Source: Pseudodesulfovibrio sp. zrk46 (lineage in GTDB: Bacteria > Desulfobacterota > Desulfovibrionia > Desulfovibrionales > Desulfovibrionaceae). Taken from it: a DNA stretch of 64,000 nucleotides. The stretch covers positions 746,001-810,000 of the forward strand of contig NZ_CP051216.1 in the NCBI RefSeq assembly GCF_012516435.1. The letters are read 5' to 3'. Below the pieces are notes generated by a model. The model did not search any database, was not told where the DNA came from, and saw nothing but the letters and a program-made list of their open reading frames with translations. The translations under genes and the position numbers were made by a program. Within the stretch, counting starts at the first letter, position 1. Every line of letters starts with the position of its first letter. Below are positions 33,208 to 42,316 of the stretch, in pieces.

Positions 33208-33235
33208 AGGCCGGTCCCCGAGGGACCGGCCTGAA
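33208..33235 (-). terminator. Terminator of the polyprenyl synthase gene
   Basis: AGGCCGGTCCC (33208-33218) and GGGACCGGCCT (33222-33232) form a perfect 11-bp stem, with TTCTGCTTTAGC following on the minus strand. Confidence 0.85.
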
Positions 33236-33236
33236 A

Positions 33237-34205
33237 TTACTTGGTTCTGGTCAGTACGAAGTCCGCAGCCTGCTTGAGTACCGTCACCTCGTCACCGGGG
33301 GTAAAGGCATCCAGACACGCCTTGGCCTTCTCAACATAGGCCGCAGCTTCATCGCGGGTCTTCTCGGAATAACGTCCTTCCTTGACCTGGCTGAGAATGG
33401 CCTCGCACTGGTCGCCGGTTAGCGAACAGTCCTTCAAACCTTCCAGCAGCACTTCGGCTCCGGCCTCGTCGCCGTCTTCCATGAGCAGGATCAACGGCAG
33501 GGTCACCTTGCCCTCCTTGAGATCGCCGCCCTCGGGCTTACCGGTCTCGGAAGTCGGGGAAGCGTAATCCAGCGCATCGTCCACCAGCTGGAAGGCGATG
33601 CCGAGGTTCAGGCCATATTCACCGGCAGCGTCCTCCTGCTCGGGAGTGGCTCCGGCCAGGGCTGCGCCGCAGCGGCAGGCACACTCGATGAGCTTGGCGG
33701 TCTTGCCGATGATGATCTCCATGTACCGTTTGCGGTCCAGGGAAGGATTCTTGGAAAATTCGATCTCTTCGATCTCACCGACAGCGGTCTCCATGATGCC
33801 ACGGGCCAGCAGCCAGGAGAGGCGGGCATTGCCGTAGCGGGCGCCCATCTCGTTGGCCAGCGCCAGCAGCGCGTCGCCAGCGAGGATGGTCTCAGTGCGG
33901 CCGAACACCAGATGAGACGCGGCCTTGCCTCGACGAAGCTCGGCGTCGTCCAGGTAGTCGTCATGCAGCAGGGTTGCCGAATGCAGCAGCTCCAGGGAAC
34001 AGGCGATGGCGTGGTAGTCATCTTCCTTGTAGCCCATGGCGCGAGCAAAGAGCAGGGTCAGCATCGGGCGAATGCGTTTTCCGCCGGACCCGATGATGTG
34101 CTTGGCGACGTCACGCACCAGCCCGTTGAGCTGGTCCGCTTCCGCGTCGAGGAAATTATTGATGGCGGGAAGTTCCCGCTGAAAGTATCGAAGCAGTTCG
34201 TTCAT
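33237..34205 (-). CDS. Polyprenyl diphosphate synthase
   Basis: The 322-residue all-alpha prenyltransferase has first Asp-rich motif LLHDDYLDDAELRRG and second Asp motif QLVDDALDYA. The GGKRIRP motif near residue 42 is also present. It extends isoprenoid chains, probably the side chain of menaquinone given mqnB immediately upstream (42 bp) and menG nearby. Chain length is not readable with confidence. Confidence 0.87.
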   Translation of the reverse strand: MNELLRYFQRELPAINNFLDAEADQLNGLVRDVAKHIIGSGGKRIRPMLTLLFARAMGYKEDDYHAIACSLELLHSATLLHDDYLDDAELRRGKAASHLVFGRTETILAGDALLALANEMGARYGNARLSWLLARGIMETAVGEIEEIEFSKNPSLDRKRYMEIIIGKTAKLIECACRCGAALAGATPEQEDAAGEYGLNLGIAFQLVDDALDYASPTSETGKPEGGDLKEGKVTLPLILLMEDGDEAGAEVLLEGLKDCSLTGDQCEAILSQVKEGRYSEKTRDEAAAYVEKAKACLDAFTPGDEVTVLKQAADFVLTRTK

Positions 34206-34247
34206 ATCCGATCACTATTACAGTTTGCCGCGCGGTAGTAAAGGCTT

Positions 34248-34946
34248 CTACCTGTCGGTGAAAAGTTGTTTCGTAGCCTCGCCAAGGCCTGCCAGCGCAC
34301 CCTTGAGGTCCCAGTCCTCCTCGTAGCGCGAGCCCACCAAATTAGACACGGTGCGCACCTCCAAAAACGGCAGCCCTTTCTGCATGGCTGCAAAGGCGAT
34401 AGCGAACCCTTCCATGTTCTCGATATCCGCATTGTACGCGGTCTTGAGCCAACCGGCCCGCTGCGCGTCGCCAGTCACGGCGCTCACGGAAATACTCGAT
34501 GCCCGCCACCACTTCTCGCCCAGCGGCAATCCCATGGTTTCAGCATCATTTGTCGGGTTGAGTTTGACGCGATTCCAGACCATCTCACCGTTGACCTTGC
34601 CCTGAGCAAAACCGATGGCTTTGGGGTCCACGCGTCCTTCCTCATCCAGCAGCCCGTATTCAGGCCACGTCTCCTGCCACGCATAGGTGGTCGTTCCTAG
34701 CGGAAATTCTTCCACGTCATAGGCACCAGCGATGCCCATATTGAGCACGCCTTTGAGCCCCGGCGTATCCAGCAGCTTGCCAGCGGCCAGAGCTGTATTG
34801 ACCAGGCCCACGCCTGTGACGCTCAGCAGCAGTTGATGGCCATTCAGCTCGAATTCCTTGACCTCGCGCTGCTCCACTACGGGAGCACCGGCGTGGCCGA
34901 AGGCGGCCTTCATTTCCTTGGTCGTGGCAGTGGTAATGAGGAACAT
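34248..34946 (-). CDS. mqnB: Futalosine hydrolase
   Basis: The 232-residue nucleoside phosphorylase-like protein has GVLNMGIAGAY and ADIENMEGFAIAFAA, typical of MqnB in the MTA/SAH nucleosidase superfamily. It cleaves futalosine to dehypoxanthine futalosine in the alternative menaquinone pathway used by many anaerobic deltaproteobacteria. Its position before polyprenyl synthase and near menG supports this over an MTA/SAH nucleosidase. Confidence 0.82.
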   Translation of the reverse strand: MFLITTATTKEMKAAFGHAGAPVVEQREVKEFELNGHQLLLSVTGVGLVNTALAAGKLLDTPGLKGVLNMGIAGAYDVEEFPLGTTTYAWQETWPEYGLLDEEGRVDPKAIGFAQGKVNGEMVWNRVKLNPTNDAETMGLPLGEKWWRASSISVSAVTGDAQRAGWLKTAYNADIENMEGFAIAFAAMQKGLPFLEVRTVSNLVGSRYEEDWDLKGALAGLGEATKQLFTDR

Positions 34947-34969
34947 GTCTTCCCTTTCGTCAAGACGAC

Positions 34970-36292
34970 CTAGAGTCGCCAGTAATCGATATTTTCAGCC
35001 TCGAGTTGAGCGCGATCAAAGAAGCACTTCACGTCGATGATCAGGGTAGCATCCGGATTGGCGAACCAGGACTTGATCTCTGCCAGACCAAGCTCACGGT
35101 ACTGCTCATGGGATACAGCCAGGATCAGGGCGTCCAGCTCCTTGAACTCGTCAAGGGAGCACAGCTCCACACCCAGTTCTTCGCGAGCTTCTTCGGGATC
35201 GGCCATGGCGTCATGCACCAGAGTGTCCACCCCGTAGTCTTCCAGCTCTTCGAGGATGTCGGTCACCTTGGTATTGCGCAGGTCGGGCACGTTTTCCTTG
35301 AAGGTCACGCCCAGTACGCCCACACGAGCGCCCTTGATCTTGCGATCGTTACGGATCATGCGCTTGACCGTGGACTCGGCAATGAACTTGCCCATGCCGT
35401 CGTTGATCTCGCGGCCAGCCAGAATGACGTGCGGATGAAAGCCCTCGGCCTCGGCCTTGAAGGTCAGGTAGTACGGGTCCACGCCGATGCAGTGGCCACC
35501 CACCAGACCCGGACGGAACGGCAGGAAGTTCCACTTGGTGCCAGCCGCCTCCAGCACATCGAGGGTGTCGATGCCCATACGATCAAAGATCATGGCCAGC
35601 TCGTTCATCAGGGCGATGTTCAGGTCGCGCTGCGTGTTTTCGATGACCTTGGCGGCCTCGGCGGTGCGGATATCCGCAGCCACGTGAATGCCAGCCTCGA
35701 CCACAGAGCCGTAGACTTTCTGCAGCAGTTCGCCGGAAGCCTCGTCCTGTCCGGCCACTACCTTCACGATGGTCTCCAGACGGTGAACGGTATCGCCCGG
35801 GTTGATACGCTCGGGCGAGTAGCCCACCCAGAAGTCCTCACCGCATTTCAGGCCGGATTTCTCTTCCAGGATGGGTACGCAAATATCTTCTGTCAGGCCG
35901 GGGAACACGGTGGACTCGTAGACCACCACGCTGCCCTTCTGCAGATGCGCGCCAACAGAGGCGCTGGCCCCGGTTACGGGACGCAGGTCAGGAGAACGGT
36001 ATTCATCGATGGGGGTGGGCACGGCCACCAGAATGACACGGGTTTTGGCAAGGTCTTCCAGATTCGCGGAGAACGTCAAATCAACATCGTCGCCAACGGT
36101 GGAGAAGTCCACTTCACCGGTGCGATCAAACCGATCATTGAGTTCATCAACGCGTTTCTGAGAGACGTCCACGCCCACCACGCGGAAGTGGCGGCCGAGG
36201 GCAACTGCCAACGGCAGGCCAACATAACCAAGGCCAACAACGGCAACGGCGTCTTCCTTGCTCTGCAACTGCTCAAACGTAACCAAGCTCAT
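34970..36292 (-). CDS. UDP-sugar 6-dehydrogenase (nucleotide sugar dehydrogenase)
   Basis: The 440-residue protein has NAD motif AVVGLGYVGLPLAVALG, the family strand YSPERINPGD and the catalytic cysteine loop GGHCIGVDPYYLT. These fit the UDP-N-acetylhexosamine dehydrogenases (WbpA/VipA type) that make sugar acids for O-antigen or capsule. It is the first gene of the strand before mqnB with a 23 bp gap, though a functional link to menaquinone is not evident. The exact sugar is not readable. Confidence 0.87.
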   Translation of the reverse strand: MSLVTFEQLQSKEDAVAVVGLGYVGLPLAVALGRHFRVVGVDVSQKRVDELNDRFDRTGEVDFSTVGDDVDLTFSANLEDLAKTRVILVAVPTPIDEYRSPDLRPVTGASASVGAHLQKGSVVVYESTVFPGLTEDICVPILEEKSGLKCGEDFWVGYSPERINPGDTVHRLETIVKVVAGQDEASGELLQKVYGSVVEAGIHVAADIRTAEAAKVIENTQRDLNIALMNELAMIFDRMGIDTLDVLEAAGTKWNFLPFRPGLVGGHCIGVDPYYLTFKAEAEGFHPHVILAGREINDGMGKFIAESTVKRMIRNDRKIKGARVGVLGVTFKENVPDLRNTKVTDILEELEDYGVDTLVHDAMADPEEAREELGVELCSLDEFKELDALILAVSHEQYRELGLAEIKSWFANPDATLIIDVKCFFDRAQLEAENIDYWRL

Positions 36293-36353
36293 TCACTACT
36301 CCTATTCACCCGATCGGGTGGACACGACCCTGTATCCCGGCTATCAAAGCCCT

Positions 36354-36560
36354 ATGAACATAGATTGGTCGCTTCTTATATGTGCTGTGGGACTCGCTCT
36401 CGTTTTCGAGGGAATACCCTATTTTCTCTTTGCCGAGCGCATGCCGCTCGTGCTTGTCAAACTCGCGGAACAACCGCCCCGCTTTCTGCGCTACATCGGG
36501 CTCGTCGCCATGATCCTCGGCCTGTTGATCATCTCGCTGGGCCGATCATTGATCATGTAG
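36354..36560 (+). CDS. DUF2065 family membrane protein
   Basis: The 68-residue protein has two hydrophobic helices (LLICAVGLALVFEGIPYFLFA and FLRYIGLVAMILGLLIISLG) and the DUF2065 pattern EGIPYF...P. The function is unknown. ATG at 36354 gives the normal family length. There is no strong ribosome-binding site, so expression may be low. It diverges from the dehydrogenase gene. Confidence 0.8.
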   Translation: MNIDWSLLICAVGLALVFEGIPYFLFAERMPLVLVKLAEQPPRFLRYIGLVAMILGLLIISLGRSLIM

Positions 36561-36564
36561 CGTT

Positions 36565-36840
36565 TTTGCCGCCAGCGGCCCCTCGTCGAGGAGGCGTCTA
36601 TCTCTGCTATCTACATCCGTAAAGCTCGCAGACTCGCTAACGGCTGAAGCTCGACACCCTCCTTAACTTTTTGTAGCTCGCTTCGCTCGAAGCTTAGCTA
36701 ACTCAAGAAGGTGTGCTTCTCAATTATATTACCCTTTGCGCCGATAGGCGCAGACGGGATTCCAAAGGCCCTCGGCCTTTGGCCGGGTGCAGGGCGGGAA
36801 GCCCTGCTCGTTTATTCTTCATCCGCCCGCATGGGCGGCT
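36565..36840. repeat. Modular GC-rich palindromic region, copy B2
   Basis: The region contains family-B modules: GCCGCCAGCGGC, GAGGAGGCGTCTATCTCTGC, TGCGCCGATAGGCGCA, and GGGATTCCAAAGG with CCTTTGG. Parts recur inverted at 62840-63160. The 280 bp between the DUF2065 and menG genes are otherwise empty. Confidence 0.75.
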
Positions 36841-36842
36841 CT

Positions 36843-37856
36843 TTACTTCTTGGCTTTCGCCTTGGTCGCTTTTTTAGGAGCGGCCTTCTTCTTTGCAGCC
36901 GCCTTTTTCGGAGCGGCTTTCTTTTTGGCTACGGTTTTCTTAGCAACCGTTTTCTTGGCAGCGGCCTTCTTTTTAGGGGCAGCTTTCTTTTTGGATGCAG
37001 CCTTCTTTGCCTTGGGCTCTTCTTGAGCGACCTTTTCGACAGCAACTGTCTCGGCGGCTTCTGCCTTCTTCGGGGCTGCCTCCTTGACCTGTGCAGCAGG
37101 CTTGGCTGCCGTCAGCGGTTTCTCGGCCACGTGCAGATAGACGATGCCGGACATCATGGGGACGTGGTAGATGCGCTCGAAACCGGCATCCCACAGCTCA
37201 GTGGCCAGTGCTTTTTCGTCCGGGAAGGTCTTGATGGTCTCGGCAAGATAGCGGTACGCGCCCGGGTCACCGGAGATGCGATCACCGATGAACGGCAGCA
37301 GCTTGTCGAGATAGAAATTGTAGAATCCCTTCCACACCCGCTTGGAGCCGGTGCCGAACTCGAGAATGCAGAGGCGTGCGCCCGGCTTGAGTACGCGGAA
37401 GAACTCCTTGTAGGCGTCCTCGCGCGGCAGGATATTGCGGATGCCGAAGGCAATGGTGGCGGCGCCCATGCTCTCATCGGGCAGAGGCAGTGCTCGGCCA
37501 TCGGCCTGCACCGGGAAAATCTTTTTACTGCGGCTGAGGTTGAGCTTTTTCTCCTTGCCGTTCTCCAGCATGGGAAGGGCGAAGTCGAGGGCTGCAACCT
37601 TGCAGTCGGGATACTGGCGCAGCAGCTCCACGGAGACGTCCATGGTTCCGGCGGCGAGATCCAGCACGGTTTCGCCCGCTTTGGGACGAGCGGCCTTTGC
37701 AAGGCGATAGCGCCAGTAGATATCCTGTCCTGCGCTCAGGGCGTGGTTGAGGAAATCATACCAACTGGCGATACGGCCGAACATGGCGGCCACGCGCTCG
37801 CCGTGCTCATCATGAGTCGTGGCACCGGTGGCAGACTTGATTTCGGGTTTGCTCAT
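36843..37856 (-). CDS. menG: Demethylmenaquinone methyltransferase with histone-H1-like C-terminal tail
   Basis: The 337-residue protein has a UbiE/MenG-type SAM methyltransferase domain (about 1-248). SAM-binding VLDLAAGTMDVS, FGIRNILPREDAYKE and LEFGTGSKRVWKGFYNFYL are present. Residues 249-337 are a lysine/alanine/proline tail of repeated KKAAPKKA blocks, like bacterial histone H1-type proteins. The domain methylates demethylmenaquinone in the membrane quinone pathway. The tail is not part of the normal family (about 240 residues). No internal start with a ribosome-binding site was found for a separate tail protein. It follows a 66-residue gene by 9 bp. Confidence 0.85.
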   Translation of the reverse strand: MSKPEIKSATGATTHDEHGERVAAMFGRIASWYDFLNHALSAGQDIYWRYRLAKAARPKAGETVLDLAAGTMDVSVELLRQYPDCKVAALDFALPMLENGKEKKLNLSRSKKIFPVQADGRALPLPDESMGAATIAFGIRNILPREDAYKEFFRVLKPGARLCILEFGTGSKRVWKGFYNFYLDKLLPFIGDRISGDPGAYRYLAETIKTFPDEKALATELWDAGFERIYHVPMMSGIVYLHVAEKPLTAAKPAAQVKEAAPKKAEAAETVAVEKVAQEEPKAKKAASKKKAAPKKKAAAKKTVAKKTVAKKKAAPKKAAAKKKAAPKKATKAKAKK

Positions 37857-37865
37857 GGCGCCGCC

Positions 37866-38066
37866 CTATTTGCCTTCTCGCTGAGCCAACTCTTCCTCAC
37901 GGGAACCGTCGCCCATGGTCTGGCCGGAGATGGTGCGGACAACGTCTTTGTAGATGACGTCGAAATGCTGACCGAAATTGCTGGGGGAAATGCGGCCGAC
38001 TTCAATAAATTTGATGACCACTTCCTTGGCGACCTGAAGAGCCGCTTTCTGATACTTCTCGCTCAT
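37866..38066 (-). CDS. Small helical protein of unknown function (66 aa)
   Basis: I do not recognise a named family. The sequence QVAKEVVIKFIEVGRISPSNFGQHFDVIYKDVV is amphipathic and conserved-looking, possibly a short regulator. ATG at 38066 was chosen because GGGAGG lies five bases upstream, inside a longer frame that begins 12 bases earlier. It is 9 bp before menG, so the pair is cotranscribed. Confidence 0.65.
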   Translation of the reverse strand: MSEKYQKAALQVAKEVVIKFIEVGRISPSNFGQHFDVIYKDVVRTISGQTMGDGSREEELAQREGK

Positions 38067-38094
38067 ATAACCTCCCATTTATAAACGGAAAAAA

Positions 38095-38148
38095 CCGCCC
38101 GGTGGGAAATGGCCTTGACCAACATAGTCAGGGTGCCGGGCGGGAAAA
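38095..38148 (-). terminator. Hairpin with T-run upstream of the 66-residue gene
   Basis: CCGCCCGG (38095) pairs with CCGGGCGG (38136), with inner TTGAC/GTCAA-like pairing, and the minus strand continues TTTTTTCC. It can terminate the GGDEF gene transcript, or act as an attenuator because it lies 28 bp before the next start. Confidence 0.75.
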
Positions 38149-38270
38149 AAGAAAGAAACCGGAAAGCCCCCCTCTTTTTTTGTGGATTCCGTAGCACGGG
38201 GGGTGTGGGAAGTCGAGTTATTTAGGGAGACGAAAAAACCGCAAACCATTGAGAGAGAACGCCCGAATCC

Positions 38271-39779
38271 CTAGCTTGCAGGACCACGACCATCCTTCAT
38301 CCGACAATTCGTATCAGCAGTGGTGACGAGGCAATTGCGCCCATTCATTTTGGCGGCGTACAGAGCGATATCAGCGTTATCCAAGACGCGGGTAGGGGAA
38401 GTCACGCCCCCTTCATGTACGGTCACACCCACACTGGTACTCATAAGCACCTGCGTCGACTCGAAGTAATATGGGGTAGTCAGGACATTACGACGAATCC
38501 GCTCTCCTACTTCACGGGCAGAATCCCAGCTCATCCCGGGCAACAGCACGGCGAACTCGTCCCCCCCCATGCGAGCCAGACAGTCGTCGGCCCGCAAGAC
38601 TCGCCGACATATGGATGTGAAATTTCGCAGGACCTGATCTCCGAGACTGTGGCCATATTTGTCATTCAGCCCCTTGAAGCAATCAATATCCAGCAGCAAC
38701 AAGGCAAAGGGAACGCCTTCGTCAACGGACAGTTCAATATGTCGTTGCAGCGTCCGCTCGAACATACGGCGGTTCATGACCCCGGTTAACGGGTCTGTGG
38801 TCGCCTCCTGCTTGAGCCGCTCTTCTTCTCGCTTGCGGGCACGGATATCCACAGCAATACCAGCAAACTGTTTGGGCGTACCATCCTCACTCCAGCGAAC
38901 GTTGCCCATCAGCTCCACCCATCGCAGATCACCACAGTCGGTGAACAGACGCACGTCGCACCGAAACACATCTCGCTTCTGGCTCAGATAGCTGCGGACA
39001 GTCTCGAGCAGATGAGCGCGATCTTCGGGATGCACCAACTTCAGCGCACTGCGCAATGACAAACGGAAATTATCGGTGGGCATGGGAACGGAATGGATCA
39101 GATCCGACGCACACCAGACCTGTCCAGTTCTGAAATCATAGGCCCATGGACTGCTGTCCGTAATCTGCTTGACGATGTCGAACTGCTTACGCTTTGCATT
39201 CAACCGATCGCGCAGGACGGCATTGGAGAGAAGGTAGCCTGCGGTCTTGAGCAGGGCGACCTCGACATCCGACCAGTCATACGCCCGCTCGCAATCGTCG
39301 AACCCGAGGGTGCCCCACCACTCGCCTTCGACCATGACCGGAATAGTCAACATGGACTTGATGCGCTGCACCTCAAGCGTATCGCGCAGCCACCCCGACT
39401 CGAGCTCGTGAACAATGGTCTTCTGCCACTCACCACGCTTGCGGCTATCGATAAGCGCCCGATACTCGGGTCGGTCGATCTTGTTGGTGGACATGCTGAA
39501 CATGGGCATGCCGATCTGCTTGTACTTGGGAGCCGCAGCCCACTCAAAAGTATAATTCTGGGTGATATGGGTGTCAGTCAGACTGACAGTCTGAAAAATC
39601 CACACACGGCTCACATTGGTCACGCGCCCCAGCGCTTCCAAAAGGTCGTTCACGCCATCGGGCCACCCTTTGCCGGATAACAATTCAGCGCTCCGGGCAA
39701 TGGCCGTGAGCAACGCAGCATTGGTACCGCTCTCATACGATACCCCCAAATCACTGAAATTCCCCGTCTGTATTGCCAT
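38271..39779 (-). CDS. GGDEF diguanylate cyclase with GAF and PAS sensor domains
   Basis: The 502-residue protein has an N-terminal GAF-like domain (about 25-190) and a PAS/PAC region (about 205-325; VAVDIRARKREEERLK). A GGDEF domain (about 330-495) has DPLTGVMNRRMFE and an intact catalytic RMGGDEFAVL. It makes cyclic di-GMP. With HD-GYP and a degenerate relative nearby, it suggests local cyclic di-GMP signalling. It has no transmembrane segment. Confidence 0.87.
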   Translation of the reverse strand: MAIQTGNFSDLGVSYESGTNAALLTAIARSAELLSGKGWPDGVNDLLEALGRVTNVSRVWIFQTVSLTDTHITQNYTFEWAAAPKYKQIGMPMFSMSTNKIDRPEYRALIDSRKRGEWQKTIVHELESGWLRDTLEVQRIKSMLTIPVMVEGEWWGTLGFDDCERAYDWSDVEVALLKTAGYLLSNAVLRDRLNAKRKQFDIVKQITDSSPWAYDFRTGQVWCASDLIHSVPMPTDNFRLSLRSALKLVHPEDRAHLLETVRSYLSQKRDVFRCDVRLFTDCGDLRWVELMGNVRWSEDGTPKQFAGIAVDIRARKREEERLKQEATTDPLTGVMNRRMFERTLQRHIELSVDEGVPFALLLLDIDCFKGLNDKYGHSLGDQVLRNFTSICRRVLRADDCLARMGGDEFAVLLPGMSWDSAREVGERIRRNVLTTPYYFESTQVLMSTSVGVTVHEGGVTSPTRVLDNADIALYAAKMNGRNCLVTTADTNCRMKDGRGPAS

Positions 39780-39925
39780 GGTGCCAAAACCTACAACACA
39801 CTATGTTCGTTATCAACCAATCAGTTAATGCACAATGATGCACATGTTTTCGGCACCTTACGACAACTTATAGATATTTGTGCACAACCTTGCATTAACT
39901 GTCAGCCCCTGCTAAACCTGTAATT

Positions 39926-40438
39926 ATGAATTCTCTAGACTTTTTCCCGAAAAAGCAGCGTTCGTCCCTTGGACAATTTTCCCGCATTCTCTTTCTCGCG
40001 TTCATCTTCTGCGCCATCGTACCTTCTCCTGTAGCATCGGAAGTCATAGGGACTGTCGACACCGTGTTCCACATGTTCTCGCGCGACGACGACATTGTGG
40101 TTGAGGCCTTTGACGATCCCGACATTCCTGGCGTGACCTGCTATCTGAGCCGGGCACGCAAAGGCGGCGTCAAGGGCATGATCGGCGTGGCCGAAGACCC
40201 GTCGGACGCCTCCATCGAGTGTATCCGCACCGGGCCCATCAGCGTTCCGGATGAGATTCGCAAGGGCAAGCGCGACGGCAAGCGTGTCTTCAAGAAAGGC
40301 ACCTCCCTCGTGTTCAAGTCCATGCAGGTGGTCCGCTTCTATGACAAGAAGCGCGACGTACTCATTTACATGGTCTACAGCGACCGCGTGGTGGAAGGCT
40401 CCCCCAAAAACAGCGTCACCGTCGTCAAGGTTGAATAA
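39926..40438 (+). CDS. creA: CreA family periplasmic protein
   Basis: The 170-residue protein has a signal peptide (IVPSPVAS) and the CreA domain with [37 protein letters not shown] and [20 protein letters not shown]. The function of CreA is not defined. No strong ribosome-binding site was seen before ATG 39926, although an upstream start is unlikely because the signal would be disrupted. It is followed after 28 bp by the Nif11-like gene. Confidence 0.85.
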   Translation: MNSLDFFPKKQRSSLGQFSRILFLAFIFCAIVPSPVASEVIGTVDTVFHMFSRDDDIVVEAFDDPDIPGVTCYLSRARKGGVKGMIGVAEDPSDASIECIRTGPISVPDEIRKGKRDGKRVFKKGTSLVFKSMQVVRFYDKKRDVLIYMVYSDRVVEGSPKNSVTVVKVE

Positions 40439-40466
40439 TGGCACTAACTGACGGACAGGAGAGAAG

Positions 40467-40706
40467 ATGAGCAAAGAAGAACTTTCGCGCCTCGTGAGCG
40501 ATGTCATGTCCAATCCGGCCATGATCGCTGAAGCCATGAGCATCACGGATCAGGCAGCCATGGAGGCGTACATCACTTCCAAAGGCTACGACCTGACCAA
40601 AGACGAGATGCTCGAAGTCTGGGCCATGGCCGCCAAGGTCATGGCAGGACACGCCCAGCCCATGGAGGCAACAGAAGCTCTCATTGATGAGGCCAAGGGC
40701 AAATAA
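40467..40706 (+). CDS. Nif11-like small protein (79 aa)
   Basis: The 79-residue acidic protein begins MSKEELSRLVSDVMSNPAMIAEAM, with AYITSKGYDLTKDEM, resembling the Nif11 leader domain. The family includes leaders of ribosomally made peptides and stand-alone small proteins. Here there is no cysteine- or glycine-rich core and no modification enzyme nearby, so it is probably not a product precursor. GGAG precedes the start. A terminator follows. Confidence 0.55.
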   Translation: MSKEELSRLVSDVMSNPAMIAEAMSITDQAAMEAYITSKGYDLTKDEMLEVWAMAAKVMAGHAQPMEATEALIDEAKGK

Positions 40707-40748
40707 ACAAAAAATGAATTTCTCGGGAGTGGCCCGGGATAGTGGAAT

Positions 40749-40785
40749 AAAGCAGGTATCCCCCCTCCCGGGTGCCTGCTTTCTT
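40749..40785 (+). terminator. Terminator after the Nif11-like gene
   Basis: AAAGCAGG (40749-40756) pairs with CCTGCTTT (40775-40782) around a loop that itself contains CCCGGG. TCTT follows. Confidence 0.7.
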
Positions 40786-40967
40786 CATGAGGTTCGCCTG
40801 TCACGCCGGGAAAGGCTCCACCAGAGAGAGTGTGACGGGCTCCAAGCGCACCCATTGCGCACCGTGAGCAATTTGTGGACGAATCCACCCCTGATTTCGC
40901 CCTTTCCCGGGCATGACACAGGGTACTCAGCAACAAGCGTTCCTGAGTCTCAAACTACGTCGGGGAA

Positions 40968-41444
40968 CTAGGCGTCGATGAATTCGCAGGCCATGGAGCC
41001 GTCTTCTTCAACGGTCACGATGGCGAGGGAGCGGGACTCTCCGAGAGAGCCGGGATTGATAAGCTGAACACCCTCGATGACAGACCAGTCGCGGGCGTGA
41101 GTGTGGCCGTAGCAGACCAGATCATATTCAGGGCCAAAGGCCTGTGCCACCTTGACGGGCACCTGCGAACGGGGCCCCCACCCGTGCGTTGCACCAAGGG
41201 TCAGGGGACCGACCTGTGCGGTGAGCATGGGCTCCAGCATGTCCACAAGCTGAGGGTCCCAGTCGCAATTGCCACGCACGCACAAAAAGTTGTCGTGCTG
41301 CATGAAATAGGACCAAGTGTCAGGCGTGGTGATGTCGCCACAATGCACGAGGTAGTCGGCAGGGCCGAGCCACTTATTGTAGACGTGCTCAAGCCACGAG
41401 GGAGGCGTTCCCATGTGGGTGTCTGAGATGACGGCGATCTTCAT
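40968..41444 (-). CDS. YfcE/MJ0936-type metallophosphoesterase
   Basis: The 158-residue protein has the metal motifs SDTHMG, HCGDI, RGNCDWD, GATHGWG and GHTHARDW of calcineurin-like phosphoesterases. These hydrolyse phosphodiesters in vitro. It is the last gene of the mla block on the same strand, 27 bp from mlaA. Confidence 0.88.
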   Translation of the reverse strand: MKIAVISDTHMGTPPSWLEHVYNKWLGPADYLVHCGDITTPDTWSYFMQHDNFLCVRGNCDWDPQLVDMLEPMLTAQVGPLTLGATHGWGPRSQVPVKVAQAFGPEYDLVCYGHTHARDWSVIEGVQLINPGSLGESRSLAIVTVEEDGSMACEFIDA

Positions 41445-41471
41445 GATGCAGGTGGCCCTGACGGGCGTAGA

Positions 41472-42308
41472 CTATTCCTGAACCTTCTTGGCGCGGAAGC
41501 GGATGTACGCATCACGAACCGCAGCATACTTGTCGATAGCACCTTCGGTGAGGGCTTCGTACTCGTTGGCCTTAAGCTGCAGAGAGAGCTCGTTCACGTT
41601 CTTGAAGGAACGGATGGCTGCGAACTCGATGAAGGTGAAGTCGGTGTAAGTCAGGGGATCGAGGAAGTAGTCACCAACCCAACCAACGGATTCGCGGATG
41701 GAGCTGGGACCGATGACCGGCCAGACAATGTACATGCCGTGACCGAAACCGGCCTTGCCGAGGGTCTGGCCGAAACCGTCGGCCGTGGGACGCTCGGGCA
41801 TCCAGTTGCGCTTCCTGTCTGCAGTCACGTCAGCAAGACCGAGCAGACCGAAGCTGGTATTGGCGAGAAATTTGGAAGTCTCCATGTAGGCTGCGTCGAA
41901 CTTACCCTGGAGGAGGTCGTTGACGAAGCGAACCGGGTACATCAGGTTGACGAAGAAGTTGCGCACCCACTGACGAGGTTTGGCCGGAACAGTCCAGGCC
42001 CAGCCTTTTGCCAGCGGTTTGAACACGCCGTGGTACATGGCGTCGTTGAAAGAAAACATGACGAGGTTGAATCCGTAGAGCGGATCAGCCACGAGTTTAT
42101 CGGTGTCAGCGTATTCGTCGTCATCAAACAGGGCTTCGTCGCTAGCAGAACCTTCGGCATCACCAGCAGCTCCGGCTCCCTTCATGTCAGAGAACTGGGC
42201 TACCTGCGTGGCACCTTCTTGGGCAGTGTCACCAGACGCGAAAGCAGACCCCGCTCCCAGCAAGAGGAACGCGGTCAGCATGATGGTCATCAATGTCCGA
42301 AAGTTCAT
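41472..42308 (-). CDS. mlaA: MlaA family outer-membrane phospholipid transport protein
   Basis: The 278-residue protein has a signal peptide (GAGSAFASG) and a VacJ/MlaA domain with DPLYGFNLVMFSFNDAMYHGVFKPLAKG, RNFFVNLMYPVRFVNDLLQG and FGLLGLADVTAD. It removes or moves phospholipid at the outer membrane with MlaC. The usual lipobox cysteine is not obvious, so it may be a soluble or non-lipidated variant. It lies 8 bp after mlaC. Confidence 0.88.
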   Translation of the reverse strand: MNFRTLMTIMLTAFLLLGAGSAFASGDTAQEGATQVAQFSDMKGAGAAGDAEGSASDEALFDDDEYADTDKLVADPLYGFNLVMFSFNDAMYHGVFKPLAKGWAWTVPAKPRQWVRNFFVNLMYPVRFVNDLLQGKFDAAYMETSKFLANTSFGLLGLADVTADRKRNWMPERPTADGFGQTLGKAGFGHGMYIVWPVIGPSSIRESVGWVGDYFLDPLTYTDFTFIEFAAIRSFKNVNELSLQLKANEYEALTEGAIDKYAAVRDAYIRFRAKKVQE

Positions 42309-42316
42309 TTCGTCAA

